A DNA stretch of 64,000 bases from Mycobacterium gordonae (GTDB lineage: Bacteria; Actinomycetota; Actinomycetes; Mycobacteriales; Mycobacteriaceae). The stretch covers positions 1 through 64,000 of the forward strand of contig NZ_LQOY01000205.1 of NCBI RefSeq assembly GCF_002101675.1, in the 5' to 3' direction. Numbering within the stretch: the stretch's first letter is position 1; every line of letters starts with the position of its first letter. Made by a program: the position numbers and the translations under genes. The notes below the pieces were generated by a model. The model was given only the letters and a program-made list of their open reading frames with translations. It searched no databases and was not told where the DNA came from. Positions 52,719 to 61,600 of the stretch are shown in pieces.

Positions 52719-53036
52719 ATGTTGATCATTGCGCTCGTATTAGCCCTGATCGGGCTTGTCGCCCTGGTATTCGCGGTGGTGACGAGCAACGAGCTGGTGG
52801 CGTGGGTGTGTATCGGTGCCAGCGTGCTGGGGGTCATTCTGCTGATCGTCGACGGGGTACGGGAGCGCCAGCAGCGCGACGCGGCGCCCACGGAAGAGGA
52901 CGCGCAGGCGGAGGACGACGGCGAACCGCTCGACGCAGTCGACTACCCGGAAGAGGCCGGCGAGGCTGACGACTCAACTGCCGAGCCCGCCCAGGTTGCC
53001 GAAGAACCGGCGGTCGACGAAAGTTCCAAGAAGTAA
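52719..53036 (+). CDS. Small membrane protein (Rv2144c-like)
   Basis: ATG 52719, with GGAGG at 52706-52710 ahead of it, gives 105 residues. Two N-terminal helices (IIALVLALIGLVALVFAVV and VAWVCIGASVLGVILLIVDG) are followed by an acidic, disordered cytoplasmic tail (Glu/Asp/Ala). Conserved in mycobacteria and of unknown function. It ends three bases before the convergent phosphoribosyltransferase gene. Confidence 0.8.
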   Translation: MLIIALVLALIGLVALVFAVVTSNELVAWVCIGASVLGVILLIVDGVRERQQRDAAPTEEDAQAEDDGEPLDAVDYPEEAGEADDSTAEPAQVAEEPAVDESSKK

Positions 53037-53039
53037 CTG

Positions 53040-53732
53040 TCAGCCCGGCGGGACCTCCCCGGTCCGTGTGGCCAGCAGTGCCCGCACCTCGTCGTCGGTG
53101 ACCTGACGAAAATCCGCATAGACCTGCCCGACGGCGTCGAAGTCGACCGGCATCGTGGCGCACACCACGTCGTCGGCTTCCGCGGCGAGTTGGCGACAGG
53201 CTGAGCGGGGCCCTACCGGCACTCCGACCACCACCGACTGCGCTCCGGCGGCACGCACCGCCCGCACCGCGGCCAGCATGCTCGCCCCGGTGGCGATGCC
53301 GTCGTCGACCAGTAAAACGGTGCGGCCCCGCGGGTCGGCTTCCGCGCGATCGCCGCGGTAGGCGTGTTCACGGCGGCGCAGTTCGGTGGTCTCGCTCTCG
53401 ATGACCCTGCGCACCTGTTCTTCGTCGATGTGCAGGCTGGACACCACGTCGTCGTTCATCACCACCCGCCCGCCGCTGGCCAGCGCGCCCATTGCCAGTT
53501 CCGGCCAGCGCGGGACACCGAGCTTCCGGACGACGAAAACGTCCAGATCGGCGCCCAGCGCCGCGGCGACCTCCCAGGCGACGGGCACGCCGCCGCGGGC
53601 CAGACCGAGCACGAGCAGACCAGGTCTGCCTCGGTAAGACGCGAGCTCGGCCGCCAGCACGCGGCCCGCTTCGCGGCGGTCGCGGTACCTACGGGTGGGC
53701 ATCCGACGGAGAAAGCCCCTGACTGGGGTCAT
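53040..53732 (-). CDS. Phosphoribosyltransferase-like protein (Rv2143-like)
   Basis: ATG 53732 has GGGAG at a fitting distance and gives 230 residues; ATG 53702 and 53759 are alternatives. The PRPP loop VLLVDDGIATGASM is a clear type I phosphoribosyltransferase motif, and the N-terminal loop LARGGVPVAWEVA is the family counterpart. The base or other acceptor is unknown. It lies between a membrane protein and tRNA-Leu. Confidence 0.85.
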   Translation of the reverse strand: MTPVRGFLRRMPTRRYRDRREAGRVLAAELASYRGRPGLLVLGLARGGVPVAWEVAAALGADLDVFVVRKLGVPRWPELAMGALASGGRVVMNDDVVSSLHIDEEQVRRVIESETTELRRREHAYRGDRAEADPRGRTVLLVDDGIATGASMLAAVRAVRAAGAQSVVVGVPVGPRSACRQLAAEADDVVCATMPVDFDAVGQVYADFRQVTDDEVRALLATRTGEVPPG

Positions 53733-53909
53733 GATCACACTCCCGACTGCAGGCCTCATTCAGCCTACGACCCCGCGCATTGCACATCGAGCCCTCAGCG
53801 GCGCCACATCGAGCCTGCGGTGAGGGTTGTCAACACCCGGGAAAGGCCGCCCTGTGCGCAGCCTGAACGCCGCTCGCGCAGCCTCGGCGAAGCGCCGTGT
53901 CACCTGGGT

Positions 53910-53994
53910 GTCCGAGGGGGGACTTGAACCCCCACGCCCATTAGTAGGGCACTAGCACCTCAAGCTAGCGCGTCTGCCATTCCGCCACTCGGAC
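53910..53994 (-). tRNA. tRNA-Leu (anticodon GAG)
   Basis: Read on the minus strand, the 7-bp acceptor stem is GTCCGAG/CTCGGAC (53988-53994 and 53911-53917), with discriminator A at 53910. The anticodon arm CTAGC-TTGAGGT-GCTAG carries GAG. The T arm is GGGGG-TTCAAGT-CCCCC. A long variable arm is present, as expected for leucine. CCA is not encoded. Confidence 0.97.
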
Positions 53995-54110
53995 CCGACC
54001 AACCACATGAGTTGGCAGCTAAGGCTATCGGATCGATTCACGTCGGCCCAATCGGCCTCGGCCGACAGCGAGTCGCGTCCGCTCGCAGAGCAGTGGTAGG
54101 AAAGGTGACT

Positions 54111-55469
54111 GTGACCCGAGCGACGGCGGCTGACCCGAGTAACCCCTCAGATCCAGCCGATGAGGTGGCCGAAACCGTCAGCGCGCTGATCCGGTTCGAC
54201 ACCAGTAACACCGGTGAACTCGAGACCACCAAGGGCGAGGCCGAGTGCGCCCACTGGATCGCCGAACAGCTCGCCGAGGTCGGTTACGAGACCGAATATG
54301 TCGAATCCGGGGCACCAGGCCGGGGCAACGTGTTCGCCCGCCTGCCCGGCGCCGACCGTACCCGCGGCGCCCTGATGATCCACGGGCACCTGGACGTGGT
54401 GCCGGCGGAGCCGGCCGATTGGAGCGTGCACCCGTTCTCCGGTGCGATCGAGGACGGCTACGTCTGGGGCCGCGGCGCGGTCGACATGAAGGACATGGTC
54501 GGCATGACGCTGGTGCTGGCTCGGCATTTCAAGCGTGCCGGCATCGTGCCGCCCCGGGACCTGGTGTTCGCGTTCGTCGCCGATGAGGAGCACGGTGGCA
54601 AGTACGGAGCGCAATGGCTGGTCGACAACCGGCCGGATCTGTTCGACGGCGTCACCGAAGCGATCGGTGAAGTCGGGGGCTTCTCCCTGACAGTGCCGCG
54701 CCACGACGGCGGAGAGCGCCGGCTGTACCTGATCGAGACCGCGGAGAAGGGCATCCAGTGGATGCGGCTGACCGCCCGCGGACGGGCCGGGCACGGGTCG
54801 ATGGTGCACGACAACAACGCGGTCACCGCGGTTGCCGAAGCCGTGGCCCGGCTCGGCCGTCATCAGTTCCCGCTGGTGGTCACCGACACGGTCGCCCAGT
54901 TCCTCGAAGCGGTGAGCGAGGAGACCGGCCTGGCCTTCGACGTCAACTCACCCGACCTCGACGGGATGATCGACAAGCTCGGCCCGATGGCGCGGATGCT
55001 CAAGGCCGTGCTGCACGACACCGCGAACCCGACCATGCTCAAGGCCGGTTACAAGGCCAACGTGGTGCCGGCGACCGCCGAAGCGGTGATCGACTGCCGC
55101 GTGCTGCCAGGGCGTCTGGCGGCGTTCGAAGCCGAGGTGGACGCGCTGCTGGGGCCGGACGTGACCAAGGAGTGGATCCGGAGCCTGAGCTCGTATGAGA
55201 CCTCCTTCGACGGCGATCTGGTGGACGCGATGAACGCCGCGGTGCTGGCGCTGGACCCGGGAGCCCGCACGGTGCCCTACATGCTGTCCGGCGGTACGGA
55301 TGCAAAAGCGTTCATGCGCTTGGGAATTCGCTGCTTCGGCTTCAGCCCGCTGCGGCTGCCGCCGGATCTTGATTTCACGTCGCTGTTCCATGGCGTAGAC
55401 GAGCGGGTACCCATCGACGCGCTGCGGTTCGGCACCGAAGTGCTGGCGCACTTTCTCACCCACTGCTGA
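54111..55469 (+). CDS. dapE2: M20 family metallopeptidase (DapE/ArgE-like)
   Basis: GTG 54111 follows AGGAAAGG and gives 452 residues; GTG 54105 is equally in frame. The di-zinc residues are in GHLDVVP (near 90), GRGAVDMKD (near 125) and ADEEHGG (near 160), with the dimerisation domain between. The M. tuberculosis homologue is called dapE2, but a true succinyl-DAP role is not shown and it may act on other peptides. Followed closely by the PEBP gene. Confidence 0.9.
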   Translation: MTRATAADPSNPSDPADEVAETVSALIRFDTSNTGELETTKGEAECAHWIAEQLAEVGYETEYVESGAPGRGNVFARLPGADRTRGALMIHGHLDVVPAEPADWSVHPFSGAIEDGYVWGRGAVDMKDMVGMTLVLARHFKRAGIVPPRDLVFAFVADEEHGGKYGAQWLVDNRPDLFDGVTEAIGEVGGFSLTVPRHDGGERRLYLIETAEKGIQWMRLTARGRAGHGSMVHDNNAVTAVAEAVARLGRHQFPLVVTDTVAQFLEAVSEETGLAFDVNSPDLDGMIDKLGPMARMLKAVLHDTANPTMLKAGYKANVVPATAEAVIDCRVLPGRLAAFEAEVDALLGPDVTKEWIRSLSSYETSFDGDLVDAMNAAVLALDPGARTVPYMLSGGTDAKAFMRLGIRCFGFSPLRLPPDLDFTSLFHGVDERVPIDALRFGTEVLAHFLTHC

Positions 55470-55488
55470 TGACACGAGAGGACTCACT

Positions 55489-56016
55489 ATGACAGTGCCC
55501 AATCCCTACGACGCGCTGCCCGACCTGCCGACGTTCACCCTGACCTCGGAGTCGATCACCGACGGTCAGCCCCTGTCCAATCCGCAGGTGAGCGGGATCA
55601 TGGGAGCCGGGGGCGAGGACGTCAGCCCACAGCTGAGCTGGTCGGGATTTCCTGCCGAGACCCGCAGCTTCGCGGTCACGGTCTACGACCCTGACGCCCC
55701 GACGGCGTCCGGGTTCTGGCACTGGGCGGTGGCCAACCTGCCGGTCGACGTCACCGAGTTGCCCGCCGGCGCGGGTGATGGCAGCCAATTGCCGGGCGGT
55801 GCGCTGACGCTGGCCAACGACGCCGGGCAGCGTCGCTACATCGGTGCCGCGCCGCCCCCGGGTCACGGTCCGCACCGCTACTACGTGGCCGTGCACGCGG
55901 TCGATGTCGACAAACTGGATCTGCCCGAGGACGCCACGCCGGCCTACCTGGGCTTCAACCTGTTCCAGCACGCGATCGCCCGCGCGGTCATTCACGGAAC
56001 TTACGAGCAGACATAA
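55489..56016 (+). CDS. PEBP/YbhB-family phosphatidylethanolamine-binding-like protein
   Basis: A 175-residue protein from ATG 55489. It has the PEBP signatures DPDAPTASGFWHWAVANLP (anion-binding site) and GPHRYYVAVHAVD. Rv2140c (TB18.6) is the counterpart. No signal peptide is visible, so cytosolic. The next gene begins six bases after its stop. Confidence 0.93.
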   Translation: MTVPNPYDALPDLPTFTLTSESITDGQPLSNPQVSGIMGAGGEDVSPQLSWSGFPAETRSFAVTVYDPDAPTASGFWHWAVANLPVDVTELPAGAGDGSQLPGGALTLANDAGQRRYIGAAPPPGHGPHRYYVAVHAVDVDKLDLPEDATPAYLGFNLFQHAIARAVIHGTYEQT

Positions 56017-56021
56017 CTGAG

Positions 56022-56630
56022 GTGCGCGCCTGCGTGCTCGTCTTGCCCGGCGGCAAGGTGCGCAGTGCCGAGCCGTCGCGCTGGTGGCAACCGGCGAACC
56101 TGCGGATGGTGTTCGTCGCACGTGCTCTGCGGCGCCGGCTCGGTTCCGATGTCGTTGTGCGGCGCGTTCGGTACCGGCTGCGGGGGTGGAATAGCCCGCA
56201 ACGCGATCCGGTGCTCGACGCCGAGGCGGTGCTGCGTAGGTGCCACAGCCGGTGGCAGCCGGAAAGTGTTGTGCTGGTCGGTCATTCGATGGGTGGACGG
56301 GTGGCGGCGCAGTTGGCCGCCCAGGGTGGCATCGCGGCTGTGGTAGCGCTGGCGCCGTGGTGGGCCGGGGACAAGGGTGACCTGATCCCGGTCGGCACCC
56401 GGCTCCTGGTGTTGCACGGCACCGCCGACACCAGGACCGACCCCCGCACTTCCTATGTTCAGACACAGCGGGCCGGCCGGCGTGGCCTGGACGCTCAGTG
56501 GGTCGGTATCGCCGGAGCCGGACACGCCATGGTCCGTCACTGGCGTCAATGGCATGGCCGCACGGCCGATTTCGTTGCCGAGTCCGTAGCCGCAAATCAT
56601 CGCCACGGGCAATCCTGGCAGCAACAATGA
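56022..56630 (+). CDS. Small alpha/beta hydrolase
   Basis: GTG 56022 gives 202 residues. The nucleophile elbow GHSMGG has Ser89; Asp136 (HGTADTRTD) and His168 (GAGHAM) complete the catalytic triad. It is shorter than most family members, as in dienelactone-hydrolase-like or YdeN-type proteins, and lacks a clear lid. It is not next to the PEBP gene in M. tuberculosis as I recall, where pyrD follows. Substrate unknown. Confidence 0.82.
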   Translation: MRACVLVLPGGKVRSAEPSRWWQPANLRMVFVARALRRRLGSDVVVRRVRYRLRGWNSPQRDPVLDAEAVLRRCHSRWQPESVVLVGHSMGGRVAAQLAAQGGIAAVVALAPWWAGDKGDLIPVGTRLLVLHGTADTRTDPRTSYVQTQRAGRRGLDAQWVGIAGAGHAMVRHWRQWHGRTADFVAESVAANHRHGQSWQQQ

Positions 56631-56693
56631 GGAGGCGCCCGTCCGCGCCGCGGCCGGGACCGAGGAGCTTCGCCGAGAACGCTGGGAGAGCCG

Positions 56694-57338
56694 ATGGCCA
56701 GTACCGACCGCGTCACCGTTGTGGTGGCCGACGATCACCCGGTGATGCGAGAAGGCGTCGTTCGAGCCCTCAAGGGCAGCGGCCGGGTCGATGTCGTCGC
56801 CCAGGTGGCCGAGGGGCGTGCGGCTTTGGAGGCCATCAAGAAGTTCCGGCCTGCGGTCGCGCTTCTCGACTACAAGATGCCGGGGCTGGACGGCCTCGAG
56901 GTGACGCACGCGATCGTCCGCGACGGCTTGCCTACCAGTGTGGTGCTGCTGACCGCTTTCGATGACAGCCCGGTCGTGTTCAAGGCCCTGGCCGAGGGGG
57001 CATCGGGTTTTCTCACAAAGGAATCCGACGCCGACGAAATCGTGAACGCCGTTCTGCGGTGCGCCGCCGGGGAGTCGTATTTGCCGGCGGGCGTGGCCGG
57101 AGGTTTGGCCGGCGAAGTCAGACGGCGCGGCAGAGGGGCGACAACCTCCCTGACCGAGCGCGAGACCCAGGTGATCACGATGATGGCCGAAGGGCTCTCG
57201 GTTCCGCAGATCGCCGCACGACTTCACTTGGCGCGCAGCACAATTAAGACACATGTGCAGACGCTTTATGAAAAGCTCGGCGTCTCCGATCGCGGCGCGG
57301 CCGTCGCCGAGGCGATGCGGCGCCGCTTGCTGGAGTAG
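56694..57338 (+). CDS. NarL/FixJ-type response regulator
   Basis: A 214-residue regulator from ATG 56694. The receiver domain has Asp13, Asp14 and the phosphoacceptor Asp59 (ALLDYKMPG), Thr87 and Lys109. The LuxR-type helix-turn-helix lies at 152-197 (LTERETQVITMMAEGLS ... HLARSTIKTHVQ). It is convergent with a histidine kinase of the matching HisKA_3 class, which ends 11 bases away, and they probably form one system. Targets are unknown; the giant PPE gene beyond the kinase is a candidate. Confidence 0.92.
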   Translation: MASTDRVTVVVADDHPVMREGVVRALKGSGRVDVVAQVAEGRAALEAIKKFRPAVALLDYKMPGLDGLEVTHAIVRDGLPTSVVLLTAFDDSPVVFKALAEGASGFLTKESDADEIVNAVLRCAAGESYLPAGVAGGLAGEVRRRGRGATTSLTERETQVITMMAEGLSVPQIAARLHLARSTIKTHVQTLYEKLGVSDRGAAVAEAMRRRLLE

Positions 57339-57349
57339 GGCCGGCCGGG

Positions 57350-58561
57350 TCAGGCGTAGACCCGCTGCGGTGCCACACTGGCCCGCAGTGGCAGTTGCAC
57401 CCGCACATGCGCCCCGGTGGGTTCGTCGATGACGGTCAACGCGCCACCGGCGGCTTGAACGCGGGCCCGGTGTGAAGCAAGACCGATGTGTCCCTCCGCG
57501 AAACGGCGGGCCGCCATGTCGTCGGTTATTCCGATCCCGTCGTCGATCACATCGACTCGCGCAACCCCGCGGTCCACTGCCACTGTCACCGTCGCCGAAC
57601 GGGCCTGCGAATGGCGGGCCACGTTGGAGACCAGTTCCCGGATGACCCCGAAGAGGATCGGGTCGATGGCGTTCGGGCCGGGGTAGTCGATGTCGGTCGA
57701 GATCGCGATGCCGGAGCGTTCCGCGGCAACCGACACCAACTTGTCCACGGCCGCGGCCAGTCCGACTTGCTCGAGTAGCGCCGGGTGCAATTCAAAAGTG
57801 GCCTCGCGCAGTAGGTGTGATGCGTCCCGCAGGCTGGTCAGCGCCTGTTCCAATGGCGCATCCGGGGATGCCTTGAGGAAGCTGGCCAGATCACGGCGGG
57901 CGGCCAGCACGTCCTGCAGCGGTCCGTCGTGGATGAACTCCGATATCTGTCGCCGCTCGGCCTGCGAGGCCGTCATCGTCTGGGCCAACAGCTCTTCCCG
58001 CGAGGCCGTCAGCGTGGCCATCTCGTCGACGTTGCGTAATCGGAAGACGACCATCAAAAACGCTGTGGCGCAGACGAACCCGTACATCATGACGATCAGG
58101 ATCACCTCCCAGGCGCCGACCCGGGGCATGATGACGGGGTCCTGCAGCAGGGACGCGGCGAACACCGCGAGGCTGGTGGCCAGTACCGCACCGGCGCGGC
58201 GCAGCGATAACTCGCCGGCCACCAGTCGCGGCAGCAGCGCCATCACCAGCAGCGGTATATAGCCGCCCGGCGACAGCAGTTTGAACCCGAAAACCGCTGC
58301 GACGTCGGACAGTCCGAGCACCATCAGCGCGGTGTCGTCGCCGAACTGATTGCCGCCGGTGAAGGCGATCAGCAGCGCGGCCAGCGTCACCAGAGCGTAG
58401 ATCCCCAGCAATACCGCTTTCGCCGGCAGCCGAGCGGGATCGTCGGCGATCAGCATGGCGACGATCATGATGACCAGGACGCCGACGCGAAGCAGCGATC
58501 CGCCCTGCAATGAGCGCAACCGTTGTCGTCGCAGGACCTGCTCGATATCTGTGCTGCTCAT
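57350..58561 (-). CDS. HisKA_3 sensor histidine kinase
   Basis: A 403-residue kinase with about six membrane helices in residues 20-175 and short loops, so without a large external sensor. The phosphorylation site is His211 in FIHDGPLQDVLAARRDL, followed by the N box (Asn313, ELVSNVARHSQA) and DDGIG (340-344) ATP-binding motifs. This class pairs with NarL-type regulators; the one at 56694 is the natural partner. Likely senses the membrane or its lipids, an inference from the layout. Confidence 0.92.
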   Translation of the reverse strand: MSSTDIEQVLRRQRLRSLQGGSLLRVGVLVIMIVAMLIADDPARLPAKAVLLGIYALVTLAALLIAFTGGNQFGDDTALMVLGLSDVAAVFGFKLLSPGGYIPLLVMALLPRLVAGELSLRRAGAVLATSLAVFAASLLQDPVIMPRVGAWEVILIVMMYGFVCATAFLMVVFRLRNVDEMATLTASREELLAQTMTASQAERRQISEFIHDGPLQDVLAARRDLASFLKASPDAPLEQALTSLRDASHLLREATFELHPALLEQVGLAAAVDKLVSVAAERSGIAISTDIDYPGPNAIDPILFGVIRELVSNVARHSQARSATVTVAVDRGVARVDVIDDGIGITDDMAARRFAEGHIGLASHRARVQAAGGALTVIDEPTGAHVRVQLPLRASVAPQRVYA

Positions 58562-58656
58562 CAGTCACCTACCGTAGCCGCGCATGTTGTTCTTGCGAAT
58601 GTACAACGGCTCAGCCCCAATTCAGTTGAGTAGGAAACCGTCTGCGGTCGGCGTCG

Positions 58657-61600
58657 TCACCGCGACATGACGTTGTTGAAGAACCCGGAGAGGTTGGTGC
58701 CGGCATTCGCGACGCCCGAAAGCGTGGTGCCGACATTGGCCAGGCCCGATGCCCATTGGCCGTCGTTGAGGTAGCCGGAGTTTCCCGGTGCTCCCTGGTT
58801 GCGGAATCCCGAGGTGTCGACGAACGCGTTGAACAGGCCCGATACTTCGCCATCGGCAGAATTGAGGAACCCCGATGCGCCCCCGCCGCCGGAGTTGAAG
58901 AAGCCGGACGACGGGTCGGTCGAGGAGTTGAAGAATCCCGGGTTCTGCTGATGTTCGAAGCCGAAGGTGTACGGGCCCACGGTGCCGCTGCCTGGCAGAT
59001 CGATTGTCTGGCCCAGGATCTGGTCGATCGACGTTTCCGAAACCAGGGTGGTGGCACTGATGGTCCAGCCGCCGATGCTGTCGTTGTACACCGTGGTCGT
59101 CACGGTGGTGCACCGGTAGAACGGGTACTCATACCACGGGTAACAGACCGTTTGCTGCAGCTGCACCTTGATCGGAACGTCGGAGATGTTGAACTCGTCC
59201 AGGGTGATCGCGTTGATCTGGCCGGTGACCGGTACCTCGATGGGCGCGTTCACGTCGTAGTGCCAGGGGATTTCGGGAATGGTCGTTGAATACCCCACGG
59301 CGCCGAGGCCCTGATAGTCGCCTCGCCAGAACAGGCCGTTGCTGTAGCTGCCGGTGATGAAGGCGCCGGTGTCGACGTTGCCCGCGTTGGCCAGGCCGGT
59401 GTTGGAGGTGCCGGTATTGAACAGTCCCGTGTTGAAGCTCCCGGGGTTGAGCAGCCCGGTGTTGTAGCTGCCCGGGTTGAAGCTGCCGGTATTGGTGGAA
59501 CCGGTGTTGTAGCTGCCGGTGTTGTAGTTGCCGATGTTGGCGATGCCGGTGTTGGCCGTTCCGTTGTTGAACAGGCCCGTGTTGGTGTCGCCGGTGTTCG
59601 CGATGCCCCAGTTTCCGCTGCCGGAGTTGAAGAATCCGACGTTGTTGCTGCCGGAGTTGAACAGGCCGATGTTGTCGGTGCCGTTGTTCAACGACCCGAG
59701 TCCGAATTGGCCGGTGCCGCTCAGGCCGATGCCGATGTTGCCCTGGCCGGTGTTGCCGAACCCGAGGTTGTTGTTGCCGATGTTGCCGCTGCCCAGGTTG
59801 TGGCTGCCAGCATTGCCGCTGCCCAGGTTGTGGCTGCCGAGGTTGCCGTTGCCGAGGTTGAGGTCGCCGACGTTGGCGAAGCCAAGGTTGTAGTCGCCGA
59901 GATTGGCTGCGCCCACATTGAGTTGGCCGCCGTTCGCCAGCCCCACGTTGAACACGGTGCCGTTGGGGCCGTCACGGAACAGGCCGGCCAGGTCGGCGCC
60001 GACGCTTACGGCGCCGGAGACGTTGGCCGGCGTCGCGGTGTTGAAGATGCCGGAGACGGTGTCTCCGAAGTTGACCAGACCCGATTGCAGCCCACCGACA
60101 TTGCGGTAGCCGGAAACGTCCCCCGACGAGAGGTTGCGGAAACCGGAGCTGTCGAATCCGACATTGCCGAAGCCCGAGGCAGGCCCGGCGCCGGAGTTGA
60201 AGAAGCCGGACGACGGGCCGGCGGTCGAGTTGCCGAATCCCGGTGCGGCCGGGGCGTTGATGAGCGGAATGCTGATGGGACCCACGCCGCCCGATGCGTC
60301 GATCCCGATCACCGTCGAGCCGTCGGGGTTACCGATGTTGATTGCGACGGCGGGCTGTTCGCCGAAGCTGATCAGGATCGGGTCACCCGTCTCGGCGCCG
60401 TAGACGCTGATGGGTCCGATGTAGCCGACAACTTCTCCGCCGAGACCGTCGTCCAGGCCGCTGAACGAGATCTTGGGAATGGTGACCGGATTGACTTGAA
60501 TGTCGTTGAGGCTGACCGTTATCGGAATGTTGAGCGGAATGTCGACGGTGAGATGCGCGGGGATCTCCGGCACCGTGATCGCGTAGTAGGCGCCGAGCTG
60601 GCCTTGGCTGTCGCCGCGCCAGAGCAGTCCGTTGTTCTGGTTTCCGGTGTTGTAGGCGCCGGTGTTGAGGGTGCCGGTGTTGGCCAGGCCGGTGTTGTAG
60701 TTGCCGGTGTTGGCTAGGCCGGTGTTGTAGGTGCCCGGGTTGAGGCTGCCGGTGTTGGTGTTGCCGGTGTTGTAGTTGCCGGTGTTGTTGTTGCCGATGT
60801 TGGCGATGCCGGTGTTGGTGTTGCCGGGGTTGAACAGGCCGGTGTTGGTGTCGCCGGTGTTGGCGATGCCGGTGTTGTAGTCCCCGGAGTTGGCGATGCC
60901 CCAGTTTCCGTTGCCGGAGTTGAAGAATCCGATGTTGTTGCTGCCGGTGTTGAACAGGCCGATGTTGTTGGTGCCGTTGTTCAGTGGGCCGAGGCCGACG
61001 CCGAGGCCGACGCCGAGGCCGATGTGACCGGTGCCGGTGAGGCCGATGCCGATGTTGCCTTGGCCGGTGTTGCCGAAGCCGATGTTGTTGTTGCCGGTGT
61101 TGCCGAAGCCGAGGTTGTGGTTGCCGGTGTTGCCGCTGCCGAGGTTGTGGTCGCCGAGGTTGCCGTTGCCGAGGTTGCCCGAGCCGGTGTTGGCGTAGCC
61201 GATGTTCCAGACCCCGGTGTTGGCTAGGCCGGTGTTGAAGGCGGTGCCGGTGTTGGTGCGCAGTGCGCCGGCCAGGTCGGTGCCGGTGTTGGCGAAGCCG
61301 GAGATGGTGGTGGGTGTGGCGGTGTTGAGGTAGCCCGAGACGGTGGTGCCGTAGTTGGCCAGGCCGGATTGCAGGGTTCCGGCGTTGCGGTAGCCCGAGA
61401 CGGTTCCTGAGGACAGGTTGTGGAACCCGGAGGCGCCGGTGCCGGTGTTGCCGAAGCCGGAGGTGGGGCCGGTGCCGGAGTTGAAGAATCCCGAGGACGG
61501 GGTGGTGCTCGTGTTACCGAAACCCGGTGCCGCCGGGATATCGACGAACGTGATGTCGATCGGCCCGATGCCGCTGTCGATGGTGATCGGGATGACGGTG

